Below are positions 1-8,573 of a stretch of 64,000 nucleotides of DNA, piece after piece; position 1 is the first letter of the stretch, and each line of letters begins with the position of its first letter. A program made the position numbers and the translations under genes. Under the pieces are notes generated by a model that was not told where the DNA came from, made no database searches, and saw only the letters and a list, made by a program, of their open reading frames with translations. Source of the stretch: Novosphingobium kaempferiae (lineage in GTDB: Bacteria; Pseudomonadota; Alphaproteobacteria; Sphingomonadales; Sphingomonadaceae); the NCBI RefSeq assembly GCF_021227995.1, contig NZ_CP089301.1, positions 3,286,001-3,350,000 on the forward strand, read 5' to 3'.

Positions 1-65
1 AATCCGTAGTCTCCAAGGATCGTGCTTGCAATGACGATCACGCCGAAGGCGCTCAGGGTTACCAT
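1..65 (-). CDS. Possible 5' end of a gene leaving the window on the left
   Basis: On the minus strand an ATG at 65 opens a frame that stays open to base 1 (21 codons) and begins with a hydrophobic stretch (VIVIASTIL) like a membrane segment. No convincing Shine-Dalgarno sequence is seen. It would be divergent from the Crp/Fnr gene. The piece is too short for identification and may be chance. Confidence 0.2.
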   Translation of the reverse strand, partial: MVTLSAFGVIVIASTILGDYG

Positions 66-148
66 GGGAATGGACAGGTTTGCGATTTAAAATGGCCCTT
101 TGATCCCTCTGGATGCGATCACTTGTAACTCCATAAAACCAAGCCGCG

Positions 149-162
149 TTGATCCATGTTAA
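149..162 (+). promoter_or_regulatory. Weak FNR/FixK-like site upstream of the Crp/Fnr gene
   Basis: TTGATCCATGTTAA keeps the left half (TTGAT) and the N4 spacing of the FNR/FixK consensus TTGAT-N4-ATCAA, but the right half is GTTAA. It lies about 85 bases before the regulator start, a place consistent with autoregulation. This is inference from a half match only. Confidence 0.2.
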
Positions 163-244
163 AGGCTCGGGCTCACTTGAAGCGGGGAACCAACCGGGCG
201 GTCGTCGACTCTAGTATTGCGCTGCCGGAAGGACGGCGCTGGTC

Positions 245-994
245 ATGGACAACCCGTTTATCCGCAAACTCGAGCATGGCGCGAAGTTGACGGAGGAAGA
301 TCGAGAGGTTCTCCGGGCGGTGAGTTCGGTGACTCGTCCGCTTCACGCCCGGCAGGACGTTATCGGTGAAGGAGAACCGCCTTTCGATGTCCACCTGGTG
401 ATGGAGGGACTTGCCTGTCGCTACAAGCTGCTGCCCGATGGGAAGCGACAGATTGTTGCGCTGTTCCTCCCTGGCGACATATGCGACCTCCATGTCCAGA
501 TTCTTGGCTGGATGGACCATAGCATCGGAACCCTCACCGCGTGCCGACTGGCTGAACTCAGCCCCGCTACGGTCGATCGTTTGACAGCGAACCCCAGGAT
601 CAATCGGGCTCTATGGTGGGGAACGCTGGTCGATGAAGCGACGCTGCGGGAATGGCTGGTCAACATGGGCCAGCGTTCGGCAGATCGCCAGCTTGCTCAC
701 CTGATTTGCGAGTTGCTCATGCGGTACCGTCTTGTGGGTCTTGCTGAGGGGAACAGCTTCATGCTTGCGATGACCCAGGAGGAGCTTGCCGACACCGCGG
801 GGCTGACGACGGTGCATGTCAATCGCATGATGCGCGCGCTTCGTAAATCGGGACTTATAGTGATCGAAGGGCAACGTATCTCTGTGCCGGATGTCCTTGC
901 GCTGGCGCAGTTCTGTGATTTTGACGCGAACTACCTCCATCTGGCCAATACCCGGACCAACTGGGGTGGTGCCGCTGAAGCGGGGCTGGCATGA
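245..994 (+). CDS. Crp/Fnr family transcriptional regulator
   Basis: This 249-residue protein has the family layout: a cyclic-nucleotide-binding-like beta barrel at about residues 20-140, a dimer helix, and a C-terminal winged helix-turn-helix at about 165-230 whose recognition region reads DTAGLTTVHVNRMMRALRK. The N-terminal cysteine cluster of oxygen-sensing FNR is absent, so an iron-sulfur sensor is unlikely. The cNMP pocket is not obviously intact, so the ligand is unknown. The ATG at 245 follows GGAAGGACGG. The stop overlaps the start of the next gene (ATGA at 991), so the regulator and the histidine-kinase-like protein should be co-translated and may form one signalling unit. Such regulators are multiplied in sphingomonads, and the exact regulon cannot be told from sequence. 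Confidence 0.88.
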   Translation: MDNPFIRKLEHGAKLTEEDREVLRAVSSVTRPLHARQDVIGEGEPPFDVHLVMEGLACRYKLLPDGKRQIVALFLPGDICDLHVQILGWMDHSIGTLTACRLAELSPATVDRLTANPRINRALWWGTLVDEATLREWLVNMGQRSADRQLAHLICELLMRYRLVGLAEGNSFMLAMTQEELADTAGLTTVHVNRMMRALRKSGLIVIEGQRISVPDVLALAQFCDFDANYLHLANTRTNWGGAAEAGLA

Positions 995-2139
995 ACCTAC
1001 TGGGAGCCCCACGATCCTATGACGACCTGCTTGCGGCAAATGTCCTTGCGACGCGGATCCCGGCCGCCCGAGATACGAAGAGAGAGAGCCGGGCGCTCGA
1101 TCTTCTGATCGGTCGGCTGAATGCATCCCCCGCCACGGCGCTGCAGGCTCTGGTCGAGACGGTCATCGATCTGTGCGCCAGTGGGTCAGCCGGCGTGAGT
1201 ATTCTGGAAGGTGATCGTTTCGTTTGGCCCGCGATCGCCGGGCAGTGGGCACGTTACTTCGGCCAGGGACTTCCCCGTGACGCATCGCCCTGCGGCCTCG
1301 TCATCGACCGGAATGCGGCACTCTTGTTCGATCAACCGCAACTCCTGTTTCCAGAAAGCGCAGGCGAACCGGAAGTCCAGGAAATTCTGCTGGTGCCACT
1401 TTTGCTCGATGGGCAACCGCGAGGGACGTTATGGCTACTTTCGCACGACGGACGTCGCTTCGATGGCGAGGATGTCCGGATTCTTGAGCGAATGGCGCTG
1501 ATCGCGACCGCCATCGAGACAACGCGACGTTCCCGTGAAAGCGAGGAACAAGTCCTGAGAAATGCCCGGGACCGGGTGCGCAATACCGTCGCGGTGCTTC
1601 GGATGTTGGTGCGTCGAAGTGATAATGATCGCCTTGAGCCGGATCTGGCGCCTCTTGCGAAATTGAGCTCGAGACTGGCCGCATTCGCGGAAGGGGCTAT
1701 CGGTGCCGGTCGTACCGATTCCGTAAGCTTGTGGCCCATGATCGCGCACCTCCTCGTACAGCGAGGGGAGGAGCCCGACCGTCGGGTGACATTATCGGGT
1801 CCAGAATTCAGTGTACCCGTCAGACAGGCCGGGCCCCTCGCCCTAGCGCTGCATGAACTACTGGAAAATGCATTGGAACACGGGGCGCTCGCTCATGCAG
1901 CTGGGCGGGTCCATATCCGCTGGTGGATGGCGCACGAAGCGGAGACGCGGTCGCTTCATGTTGGCTGGATCGAGAAGGGGATCGGAGCAAGCATTCCGGA
2001 CACCCCCCCACATCGGGGGTTTGGATTTGAGCTTTTGCTGGACGGATTGCCGGAATTGATGAGTGCGCGAACCGAAATCCGTTTCGAGCCGGCCGGATTG
2101 GAATTTGCGCTGGTGATGCCACTCCCCGAAGCCCACTAG
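991..2139 (+). CDS. GAF-domain histidine-kinase-like protein with degenerate H-box
   Basis: This 382-residue protein is translationally coupled to the Crp/Fnr gene by an ATGA overlap. Residues about 45-180 look like a GAF sensor domain. Residues about 185-240 resemble the HisKA_2/HWE dimerisation helices, and about 285-380 form a HATPase domain with an N-box (HELLENALEHGAL, E289 and N293) and a G-box (GFGFELLLDG). In HWE/HisKA_2 kinases the first helix reads HRVKN, with His as phospho-acceptor. Here the same place reads DRVRN, so the His is replaced by Asp194. It may bind ATP but cannot autophosphorylate in the usual way. It could act as a scaffold, a phosphatase or a partner for another kinase. 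No transmembrane segment is seen, so it is probably cytoplasmic. No response regulator is adjacent. Confidence 0.8.
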   Translation: MNLLGAPRSYDDLLAANVLATRIPAARDTKRESRALDLLIGRLNASPATALQALVETVIDLCASGSAGVSILEGDRFVWPAIAGQWARYFGQGLPRDASPCGLVIDRNAALLFDQPQLLFPESAGEPEVQEILLVPLLLDGQPRGTLWLLSHDGRRFDGEDVRILERMALIATAIETTRRSRESEEQVLRNARDRVRNTVAVLRMLVRRSDNDRLEPDLAPLAKLSSRLAAFAEGAIGAGRTDSVSLWPMIAHLLVQRGEEPDRRVTLSGPEFSVPVRQAGPLALALHELLENALEHGALAHAAGRVHIRWWMAHEAETRSLHVGWIEKGIGASIPDTPPHRGFGFELLLDGLPELMSARTEIRFEPAGLEFALVMPLPEAH

Positions 2140-2171
2140 GCCGTCTCCATTGTCCTGTCGATTTCGATTGA

Positions 2172-2492
2172 TCACGGTTCAGGAAGGTCGAGCCCTTCGG
2201 ATTGACCCAATTGGGCGTTCGCGAATGCACTCAATCGCTCGTGCTCGGCACGGATGGCCGCCTCCGTGGGGATCATCTCCTTGCATGTCGTGACAAGGTA
2301 CATGGGACTTTCTGCGCGATGAGGCGCCACCATAGTCTCGCAGCCCAGTCCCTTGGCATCCCGCGCGAAATTTAGGGCCGAAAGTTGATCGAGGAATGTG
2401 AACCGCAGGGTGACACGCTTTCGCTCCTCCTCGCTGATCGCCTGCTGGTGGAGCGCCTCGATCTGCACAGCGAGCGGGACCTTTTCCGGCAT
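2172..2492 (-). CDS. RraB-like protein (ribonuclease E inhibitor family)
   Basis: This 106-residue protein has a central block, TLRFTFLDQLSALNFARDAK, followed by GCETMVAP, a YLVTTCKEMIPTEAAI strand-helix and an ending with ERLSAFANAQLG. That is the ferredoxin-like pattern of the RraB/regulator of RNase E family (short strand, helix, G-x-x-V strand, then a helix pair). The ATG at 2492 is preferred over a TTG five codons upstream because GAGGA lies 8 bases before it. It is convergent with the kinase-like gene. The family link rests on pattern recognition only, and whether it binds RNase E here is unknown. Confidence 0.6.
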   Translation of the reverse strand: MPEKVPLAVQIEALHQQAISEEERKRVTLRFTFLDQLSALNFARDAKGLGCETMVAPHRAESPMYLVTTCKEMIPTEAAIRAEHERLSAFANAQLGQSEGLDLPEP

Positions 2493-3588
2493 GACAGGTG
2501 TCCTCAACGCGAGTGACTAAGGCTGGTTTCGGACAAAGTCATATCCCTAAGCAATCGAGCGATCTGACGCTATGATCATCAGGCGCTTATTGGTGGGGCA
2601 GCATAGGTCTTTCTTGAAAGGAGGTTCAGCTGAGCCTTGTACAACATGGCCAGCTGATGATGACTTTCTGCCGCTTCCGAGGTTGGTGCCTCGGCTGCAC
2701 GCCGCTCCTCGACTTCAATCATACGACCGCAATGCTGGATCTCGGTATCCATCTCGCTCTCCGCAGCAATAATTGTCGTCCGTCAGCGTAACAGAAAGCT
2801 CGTGGGCCGTGCCAACCTAGATCAACCTACCGGGCATTTTGGGAAGCAGGGCCAAATAATCGTAAGTCCATGATTATTCGGGATGTCCCGCAAGGTGGAA
2901 ACCCGCGAGATCTTTTAATCGATGTAATATTCCGAACGGCCAAGCGCGCGCCCAGGTCAACTCATCTGTAGCAGCCAGCATTGCCAACATGCATCAATGG
3001 CGATTGACGCAACTACTGCCATGTCTTCCTTGCAACCTCTTAGCCTCAGGCGCGAGGTGACCAAAGAATTTCACAATGCGAAACAATTCACCCCAGGTCT
3101 TGCGCGAAGCGGCACGAGCCGCCTCATCATTTCAGCGATCGGCCTTCGGCTATATTCAGTATGCCGATTGGGAGCATCGCTTGAGCCTCGATGCGCAGCG
3201 GCTCATAAGAGCTTTGGAAGAAATGGGGTTCAAGCCGTCACAAGGTTCCGGCGCTTTTGCAACAACATCGCTGAGTGGCCCAATCGACGATTTACGGGAA
3301 GGGCAGCTTTCGACCCAGTGCGCGTCCGAAGCAGGAGGTTGCCAATCGGCCAGTCATTAGCATTCTGTATGGGAAAGCGGACGGGCCGCACCTGGAAGCG
3401 GAAGATCGATGCCTGAACGGCGACTAAGGGTCGGACTCGGAGATGGAAACCAAACAGTATCCAAGTTTGCGGTTACCGTCTTGTCGACGTCGACCCGCAG
3501 CTTGATTAGGTACACATAAAAGCGGGCTACCGTGCGTGTGACGTGCTCGCAAGCAGATATACCTGGGTTGGGATACAACAGTGGAGCG
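2493..3588. other. Gene-poor, lower-GC intergenic region
   Basis: About 1.1 kb without a recognisable gene. The composition is visibly poorer in GC than the rest of the window (27 of the 60 bases at 2821-2880). A 7-bp inverted repeat, AATAATC (2855-2861) with GATTATT (2872-2878), could be a terminator or operator. A weak ORF lies at 3076-3360 and is listed separately. No transposase or RNA gene was recognised. Confidence 0.5.
3076..3360 (+). CDS. Possible small hypothetical protein
   Basis: This 94-codon frame includes a helical-looking stretch (LSLDAQRLIRALEEMGF) but no recognised domain. It has no good Shine-Dalgarno sequence, lies in the low-GC gene-poor region, and is overlapped by another open frame on the same strand. 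It could be a decayed gene or chance. Confidence 0.25.
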   Translation: MRNNSPQVLREAARAASSFQRSAFGYIQYADWEHRLSLDAQRLIRALEEMGFKPSQGSGAFATTSLSGPIDDLREGQLSTQCASEAGGCQSASH

Positions 3589-5313
3589 CTATTTCTTCGT
3601 CAGTTCGCCTCTGCCGCCGCCCCAATCCTGCCGGGTGCCCGCAAGTCCTCGGTCATAGGCCTCGAGCCAGGGATCGACATGGCTCTTTTCCGCCCATTGA
3701 TCCCATTGTGCGGACAGTTGCCGAACGACACGCGGGCGGCGGGCTGCAAGGTCGTCAGTTTCGGTGCGGTCGCGGGACATTTCGTAGAGTTCCCAGGGGG
3801 CGCCGAAGCGCTTGACCGCCTTCCAGCGACCGTGGCGGATGGCGCGGTTGCCTTCGTGTTCCCAGAGGATCGGCTCCCGGCGCGCAATCTTCCTGCCGCT
3901 AAAGGCGGGCGCGATGCTCACGCCGTCCATCGGCAGGATCGCATGTCCCCGATAGGTGGACGGATAGCGGGCGCGGCCTATGCCGACCAGCGTCGGCATG
4001 ATGTCGACGAGGTGCGTGGGGGTATTCACGATGCCACCGTTGAGTCTTCGAGAGATACCTTGCGGCCATGACGCGATGAGCGGGGAGGCGATCCCGCCTT
4101 CGCGGGTGAAGTGCTTGAAGAACGAGAACGGCGTGTTCTGGAGCGTCGCCCAGCTCATGCCCGCGAAGACGTTCGACTGCGGCCCGCCGAGGTCTTCGCC
4201 GTCCGCGCGTCCCCACGGCCCGCTTTCCGCGTTGCCGCCGTTGTCGGCCATGAACAGGATCAGCGTATTGTCGAACTGGCCGCTGCGCTTGAGCGCGGCG
4301 ACCAGCGTACCGATGGCCTGGTCCATGCGGAAGACGTCCGCTGCGTAGATCTCCATGATCCGTTCGAACCGGGCGCGGTCGTCGGGGCTCAGCTTGCCCC
4401 AGTCGAACATGTCCGGCAGGCGCGCGGGCAGGCGGGCCTTGGTATCGATGATCCCCAGTGACTTCTGCCGGGCGAAGCGGGCGTCGCGCAGCTTGTCCCA
4501 TCCGGCGGCATAGGCGCCCCGGAAACGCGCGATGTCTTCGGGCGGCGCCATCAGGGGAAAGTGCGGCGCGGTGAAGGGCAGGTAGAGGAAGAACGGCTTC
4601 CTCTTCTCGCCCGCCTCACGGACAAAGCGCAGGCCCCAGTCCACGAACATGTCCGAGGCATACCAGTGCCCGGTCCCCACTTCGGGCGAGGCGGTGGGTA
4701 CCTGCCGACCGTCGATGTAGACAGTCGTGCGGTTCTTGCTCGTCTGGTCGGGGAAGTAGAGTCCGCCGAGCGGGGGCGTGATCGAGCGGTCGAAACCGCG
4801 GTTCCACGGCCCGACGCCATGAGTATTGCCGACATGCCACTTGCCGCTCATCGCGGTGAAATAGCCGGCCTGCTTCAGCACCTCGCCCAGCGTCACCGCC
4901 CGCTCGTCGAGCCTTCCGTGCAGGCCGCGCGATCCCGGCACGACCGTCTCTTCGAGATGGCCGACTCCCGCTTCGTGCGGGTAGAGCCCCGTCAGCAGCG
5001 AGGCGCGCGAGGGACTGCACCGGGCCGCATTGTAGAACTGCGTGAAGCGCAGGCCATTTGCCGCCAGCGCATCCAGATTGGGCGTCGGAATCTCACCGCC
5101 GTAGCTGCCGAGATCGGAAAAGCCCATGTCGTCCGCCAGAATGACGACGATGTTGGGGCGGCTGTCGCTCACCGTTTGCGCGGTGCTTTTGTGCGTGCCT
5201 GTCACGGCAGGAGTGGCGTGGGCAGGCATAGCGGACGGCGCCATCGCCGCTACCGTGAGGAGAATGTTCAGTCCGGTTCTCAAGATGTCTCCCATCACGC
5301 TCGGTTCACCCAT
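3589..5313 (-). CDS. Exported arylsulfatase (sulfatase S1 family)
   Basis: This 574-residue protein begins with a hydrophobic stretch ending near residue 34 (MPAHA), consistent with a Sec signal peptide, so it is probably periplasmic. The core starts at PNIVVILADDMGFSD (metal-binding Asp pair at 61-62). The active-site signature is CSPSR (Cys99), a Cys-type site that an FGE must convert to formylglycine. Downstream are GKWHVGN and a DNGG metal-ligand motif. It is closest in pattern to large arylsulfatases of the AtsA type. It is the last gene of the minus-strand cluster FGE, receptor, three sulfatases, and starts about 10 bases after the previous gene's stop. An alternative ATG at 5295 gives a shorter signal peptide. 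The natural substrate is unknown. Confidence 0.92.
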   Translation of the reverse strand: MGEPSVMGDILRTGLNILLTVAAMAPSAMPAHATPAVTGTHKSTAQTVSDSRPNIVVILADDMGFSDLGSYGGEIPTPNLDALAANGLRFTQFYNAARCSPSRASLLTGLYPHEAGVGHLEETVVPGSRGLHGRLDERAVTLGEVLKQAGYFTAMSGKWHVGNTHGVGPWNRGFDRSITPPLGGLYFPDQTSKNRTTVYIDGRQVPTASPEVGTGHWYASDMFVDWGLRFVREAGEKRKPFFLYLPFTAPHFPLMAPPEDIARFRGAYAAGWDKLRDARFARQKSLGIIDTKARLPARLPDMFDWGKLSPDDRARFERIMEIYAADVFRMDQAIGTLVAALKRSGQFDNTLILFMADNGGNAESGPWGRADGEDLGGPQSNVFAGMSWATLQNTPFSFFKHFTREGGIASPLIASWPQGISRRLNGGIVNTPTHLVDIMPTLVGIGRARYPSTYRGHAILPMDGVSIAPAFSGRKIARREPILWEHEGNRAIRHGRWKAVKRFGAPWELYEMSRDRTETDDLAARRPRVVRQLSAQWDQWAEKSHVDPWLEAYDRGLAGTRQDWGGGRGELTKK

Positions 5314-5322
5314 CCACGATAG

Positions 5323-6936
5323 TCAGGGGCGGCTGCGCCCGTCCCGTTCCACCCTGTCGAGCCAGACCGCCAGACGGCGTGCGCGCTCGGGCTGTTCGGA
5401 GGCCAGATCGCGCGTTTCGCCGGGGTCACGGGCAAGGTCGTACAACTGGTCATGCGGCTTTGTGCCGATCGGATTGCCATGGAACGTCTGTGGTTCCGTG
5501 CTGTGCCGGATCAGTTTCCAGTCGCCCGCGCGGATGGCGAGGATGCGCGCGCCGCTGCTGGCTACGGTCGCGCCCGTCGTGACCATCAGCTTGGCATCCT
5601 CGATCACGTAGTCGCGGCCGGTATTGGTCCTGCCCAGAAGCGGGGCGAGCATGTCGAAGCTGTCCACCGCCGCGCGCTGCGGGAGAGGCTGGCCCACCAG
5701 CGAGGCTAGCGATGCCACTATGTCGACATGGTCGACGAGTGCTGTCGATACCCGCCCTGCGGCGATCTGTCCCGGCCAGTGGGCGATCATCGGAACGCGG
5801 GTGCCGCCTTCCAGAATGCTGTACTTCCCGCCGCTGAAAGGCCCTGTCGGGCGATGCGCTCCGGCAAGTTCGACCGCGCGGTCGTCGTAGCCGTCGAACA
5901 GGACCGGGCCGTTGTCGCTGCTCAGGACGATGAGCGTATCGTCCGCCAGACCCTTGCGCTCCAGCGTTCGCAGCAATTCTCCCACCGTCCAGTCGAGCTG
6001 GAGAATGGCATCGCCGCGCGGACCCATGCCGGACTTGCCGACGAAGCGCGGATGCGGTGCGCGCGGCACATGCGGCTCGTTCACGGCATAGTAGAGGAAG
6101 AATGGGGCGTCCCGTGGCGCGGTGATGAATTCCAGCGCCTTGCCCAGCAGCACGTCGCTCAGTTCCTCGTCGCGCCAGCGGGCGGATTTGCCGCCGGTCA
6201 TGTAGCCGATCCGGCTGATCCCGTTGACGATGGTGTCGGAATGTTCGGGATCGGCACCGAACTTGAGCGTGTTCGGATTTTCGGCGCCGGTCGGCTCATC
6301 GCCGACCTTGCGCGCATAATCGACTGCGATCGGATCGGACGGATCAAGGTTCGCGACCTTGCGGTTCTCGATAAGCACTGTCGGCACGCGGTCCAGCGTC
6401 GCAGGCATGAAAAAGCCCTGATCGAACCCGATGTCGAGGGGGCCGGGGCCGATTTCTCCGTTCCAGTCCACCTTGCCATCGCCGAGGCCGAGATGCCACT
6501 TGCCGACGACCCCGGTCGCATAGCCAGCCTGCTTCAGCATGGTGGGGAGGGTGAACGTGCCGGGGCGGATGAGTGCAGGAGCATCGCCCGGCAGGATCTG
6601 TGTGCCCGAGGCGCGCCAGGCATAGTTGCCGGTCAGCAGGGCGTAGCGCGACGGGGTGCAGGTTGCCGAGGGCGCGTGGGCATTTACGAACCGGGTACCG
6701 CCTGCGGCAAGTCGGTCGATCTGCGGCGTATGGATCGTGCGCGCGCCATAACAGCTGAGATCGCCGTAGCCGAGGTCGTCGGCGTAGATCACGACGATGT
6801 TGGGCTTGCGCGGTCCTGCGCCGCCGGTTCGCGCCAGCGCAGGTGTCACGCCGAGCAGGGCTCCGGCTGCGGCTCCTGCCAACAGCCGGCGCCGGGAGAT
6901 GGTCCTTGATGATGCCTGCAAACCGGTCCGGTCCAT
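5323..6936 (-). CDS. Tat-exported sulfatase
   Basis: This 537-residue protein has a twin-arginine leader (SRRRLLAG followed by a hydrophobic run, cleavage likely near residue 36), so it should be exported folded to the periplasm. The core starts at KPNIVVIYADDLGYGD. The modification motif is CTPSR (Cys93), so it too is a Cys-type sulfatase. A GKWHLG motif and SSDNGP complete the catalytic set. Only a few bases separate it from the sulfatase genes on both sides, so the three are almost certainly one transcript. Export through Tat fits with modification by the cytoplasmic FGE before transport. It resembles arylsulfatase A-like enzymes, and the substrate cannot be assigned. Confidence 0.92.
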   Translation of the reverse strand: MDRTGLQASSRTISRRRLLAGAAAGALLGVTPALARTGGAGPRKPNIVVIYADDLGYGDLSCYGARTIHTPQIDRLAAGGTRFVNAHAPSATCTPSRYALLTGNYAWRASGTQILPGDAPALIRPGTFTLPTMLKQAGYATGVVGKWHLGLGDGKVDWNGEIGPGPLDIGFDQGFFMPATLDRVPTVLIENRKVANLDPSDPIAVDYARKVGDEPTGAENPNTLKFGADPEHSDTIVNGISRIGYMTGGKSARWRDEELSDVLLGKALEFITAPRDAPFFLYYAVNEPHVPRAPHPRFVGKSGMGPRGDAILQLDWTVGELLRTLERKGLADDTLIVLSSDNGPVLFDGYDDRAVELAGAHRPTGPFSGGKYSILEGGTRVPMIAHWPGQIAAGRVSTALVDHVDIVASLASLVGQPLPQRAAVDSFDMLAPLLGRTNTGRDYVIEDAKLMVTTGATVASSGARILAIRAGDWKLIRHSTEPQTFHGNPIGTKPHDQLYDLARDPGETRDLASEQPERARRLAVWLDRVERDGRSRP

Positions 6937-6943
6937 GCGCGGT

Positions 6944-8515
6944 TCAGTCCTTGGGCTTCGGGAGCGGCTTCGGCTTGGGCTGGCGGTCGAGCATGCCGTC
7001 CAGTTCCTTCACGACTTCGGGCTTCTCATCGGCGATGTTGCGCGTCTCGCCCGGATCGCCGACAAGATCGTAAAGCTCGTAGACCCGCTCTCCCGTCTGG
7101 TCGTGGGTCCAGCGGACCAGCCGGTACTGCTCGGTCCGGATGGCCTGCCCCCAGCGATGTGGACGGTTGTAGAAGTGGTAGGCATAGCCACGCAGCCGGG
7201 TCTCGGGATTTTCCAGCACCGGCTTGAGGTTGATACCGTCCATCTTCTGCGGGCCGGTGGGCGGAGGCAGGCCCGCCAGCGCTGCAAGGGTCGGATAGAT
7301 GTCGACCGTTTCCGTCGGCTGGCGGGTCGAGACGCCTTTGCCGACGCCCGGTCCCGCGAAGATCAGCGGCTGGTGCGTCGCCTGTTCGAAATTGGTGTGC
7401 TTTGTCCAGATGGCATGGTCGCCGAGGTGGTAGCCGTGGTCTCCCCACAGCACGACGATCGTGTTCTGCGCGAGCCCGGTGCGCTCCAGCTCGTCGAGCA
7501 CCTTGCCGATCTGCGCGTCGGTATAGCTGACGCCTGCGTAGTAGCCGTGGACCAGCTTGCGCTTCAGCTCCTCGGGATACTGCGCCTCGGGGGTCTTTTC
7601 CGGGATGGGTGTGTAGGCGACGATCTCGCCCCCGACCTTACCTGCGAAGGCGGGCGCGCCTTCGGGTAGGCGCTCGAAATCCGGCATCGGCAGCTTGGCC
7701 GGATCGTACAGGTTCCAGTACTTCTTAGGCACCGAGAACGGCAGGTGCGGACGCGCGAAGCCGACCGCAAGGAAGAACGGCTGTTTCGATCCCTTCAGGG
7801 CATCGAGGCGGCCGATCGTATATTCCGCCGTGCGGCCATCGGCATAGGCGTCGTCAGACACGTCCGGGTCTTCCCAGGCGACGCCCTTGGGCAATGTCCG
7901 GGCATATTCCCAGACATCCTCGTCGGGCAGTTCGAACTCGTTGAACAGCGCTGCCTCGCGGGTCTTGCCCACGGCGAGCGAGGCGGGATCGACGTATTCG
8001 ATGACGTGATCCTTGTGCGGCGGGACCGAGAAGCTCTGCGGATCGCCAACGGTGCCGTGGCCGATATGGAAGACCTTGCCGATGGACTCGGCGCGGTAGC
8101 CTGCCTTCATGAAGTACTGCGGCAGCGTCACCGCGTTCGGCATGAAGTCGCGCAGGTTCATGCCGAAGTCGTAGATGCCGGACGTGGTGGACCTCGCCCC
8201 TGTCATCAGGTTGATGCGGCTGGGCGCGCAGACGGCCTGATTGGCATAGGCGAGGTCTATCCGGGTGCCGCGCGCGATCAGGCGGTCGATGTTCGGCGTG
8301 ACCGCGATCGGATCGCCGTAGCCATGGATCGCGGGCTTGAGGTCGTCGATCAGGATGAACAGCACGTTGGGCCGCGAAGCCGCCTGCTGCGTGGATGCGG
8401 CAGGCGATGCCGCTGCCGCTCCACCCTGCTTCGCGATGGCCTGCGCAGAGCCCGAGAGCATCGTGACAGCCAGTAGCGAAGCGATCATGCAGCGCGTTCT
8501 TTTGCCCGGTTTCAT
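6944..8515 (-). CDS. Iduronate-2-sulfatase-like exported sulfatase
   Basis: This 523-residue protein has a Sec signal peptide (hydrophobic residues about 10-28). The core RPNVLFILIDDLKPAIHGYG, then VCAPSRINLMTG (Cys96) and IYDF, closely follows the pattern of iduronate-2-sulfatases. A DHGYHLGDH motif supplies metal and catalytic residues. The start was set at the ATG at 8515 because AAGGGA precedes it, although the frame is open further upstream. The gene is 58 bases after the TonB-dependent receptor and 7 bases before the next sulfatase. In this subfamily, marine and soil bacteria use such enzymes on sulfated polysaccharides, but no glycoside hydrolase lies nearby, so a small sulfate ester is equally possible. 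Confidence 0.92.
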   Translation of the reverse strand: MKPGKRTRCMIASLLAVTMLSGSAQAIAKQGGAAAASPAASTQQAASRPNVLFILIDDLKPAIHGYGDPIAVTPNIDRLIARGTRIDLAYANQAVCAPSRINLMTGARSTTSGIYDFGMNLRDFMPNAVTLPQYFMKAGYRAESIGKVFHIGHGTVGDPQSFSVPPHKDHVIEYVDPASLAVGKTREAALFNEFELPDEDVWEYARTLPKGVAWEDPDVSDDAYADGRTAEYTIGRLDALKGSKQPFFLAVGFARPHLPFSVPKKYWNLYDPAKLPMPDFERLPEGAPAFAGKVGGEIVAYTPIPEKTPEAQYPEELKRKLVHGYYAGVSYTDAQIGKVLDELERTGLAQNTIVVLWGDHGYHLGDHAIWTKHTNFEQATHQPLIFAGPGVGKGVSTRQPTETVDIYPTLAALAGLPPPTGPQKMDGINLKPVLENPETRLRGYAYHFYNRPHRWGQAIRTEQYRLVRWTHDQTGERVYELYDLVGDPGETRNIADEKPEVVKELDGMLDRQPKPKPLPKPKD

Positions 8516-8573
8516 GCCATTCCCTTTACGTATTCCCATTCGATCGACGGCCCTGCGGCCGGTTGCAAGCCCG

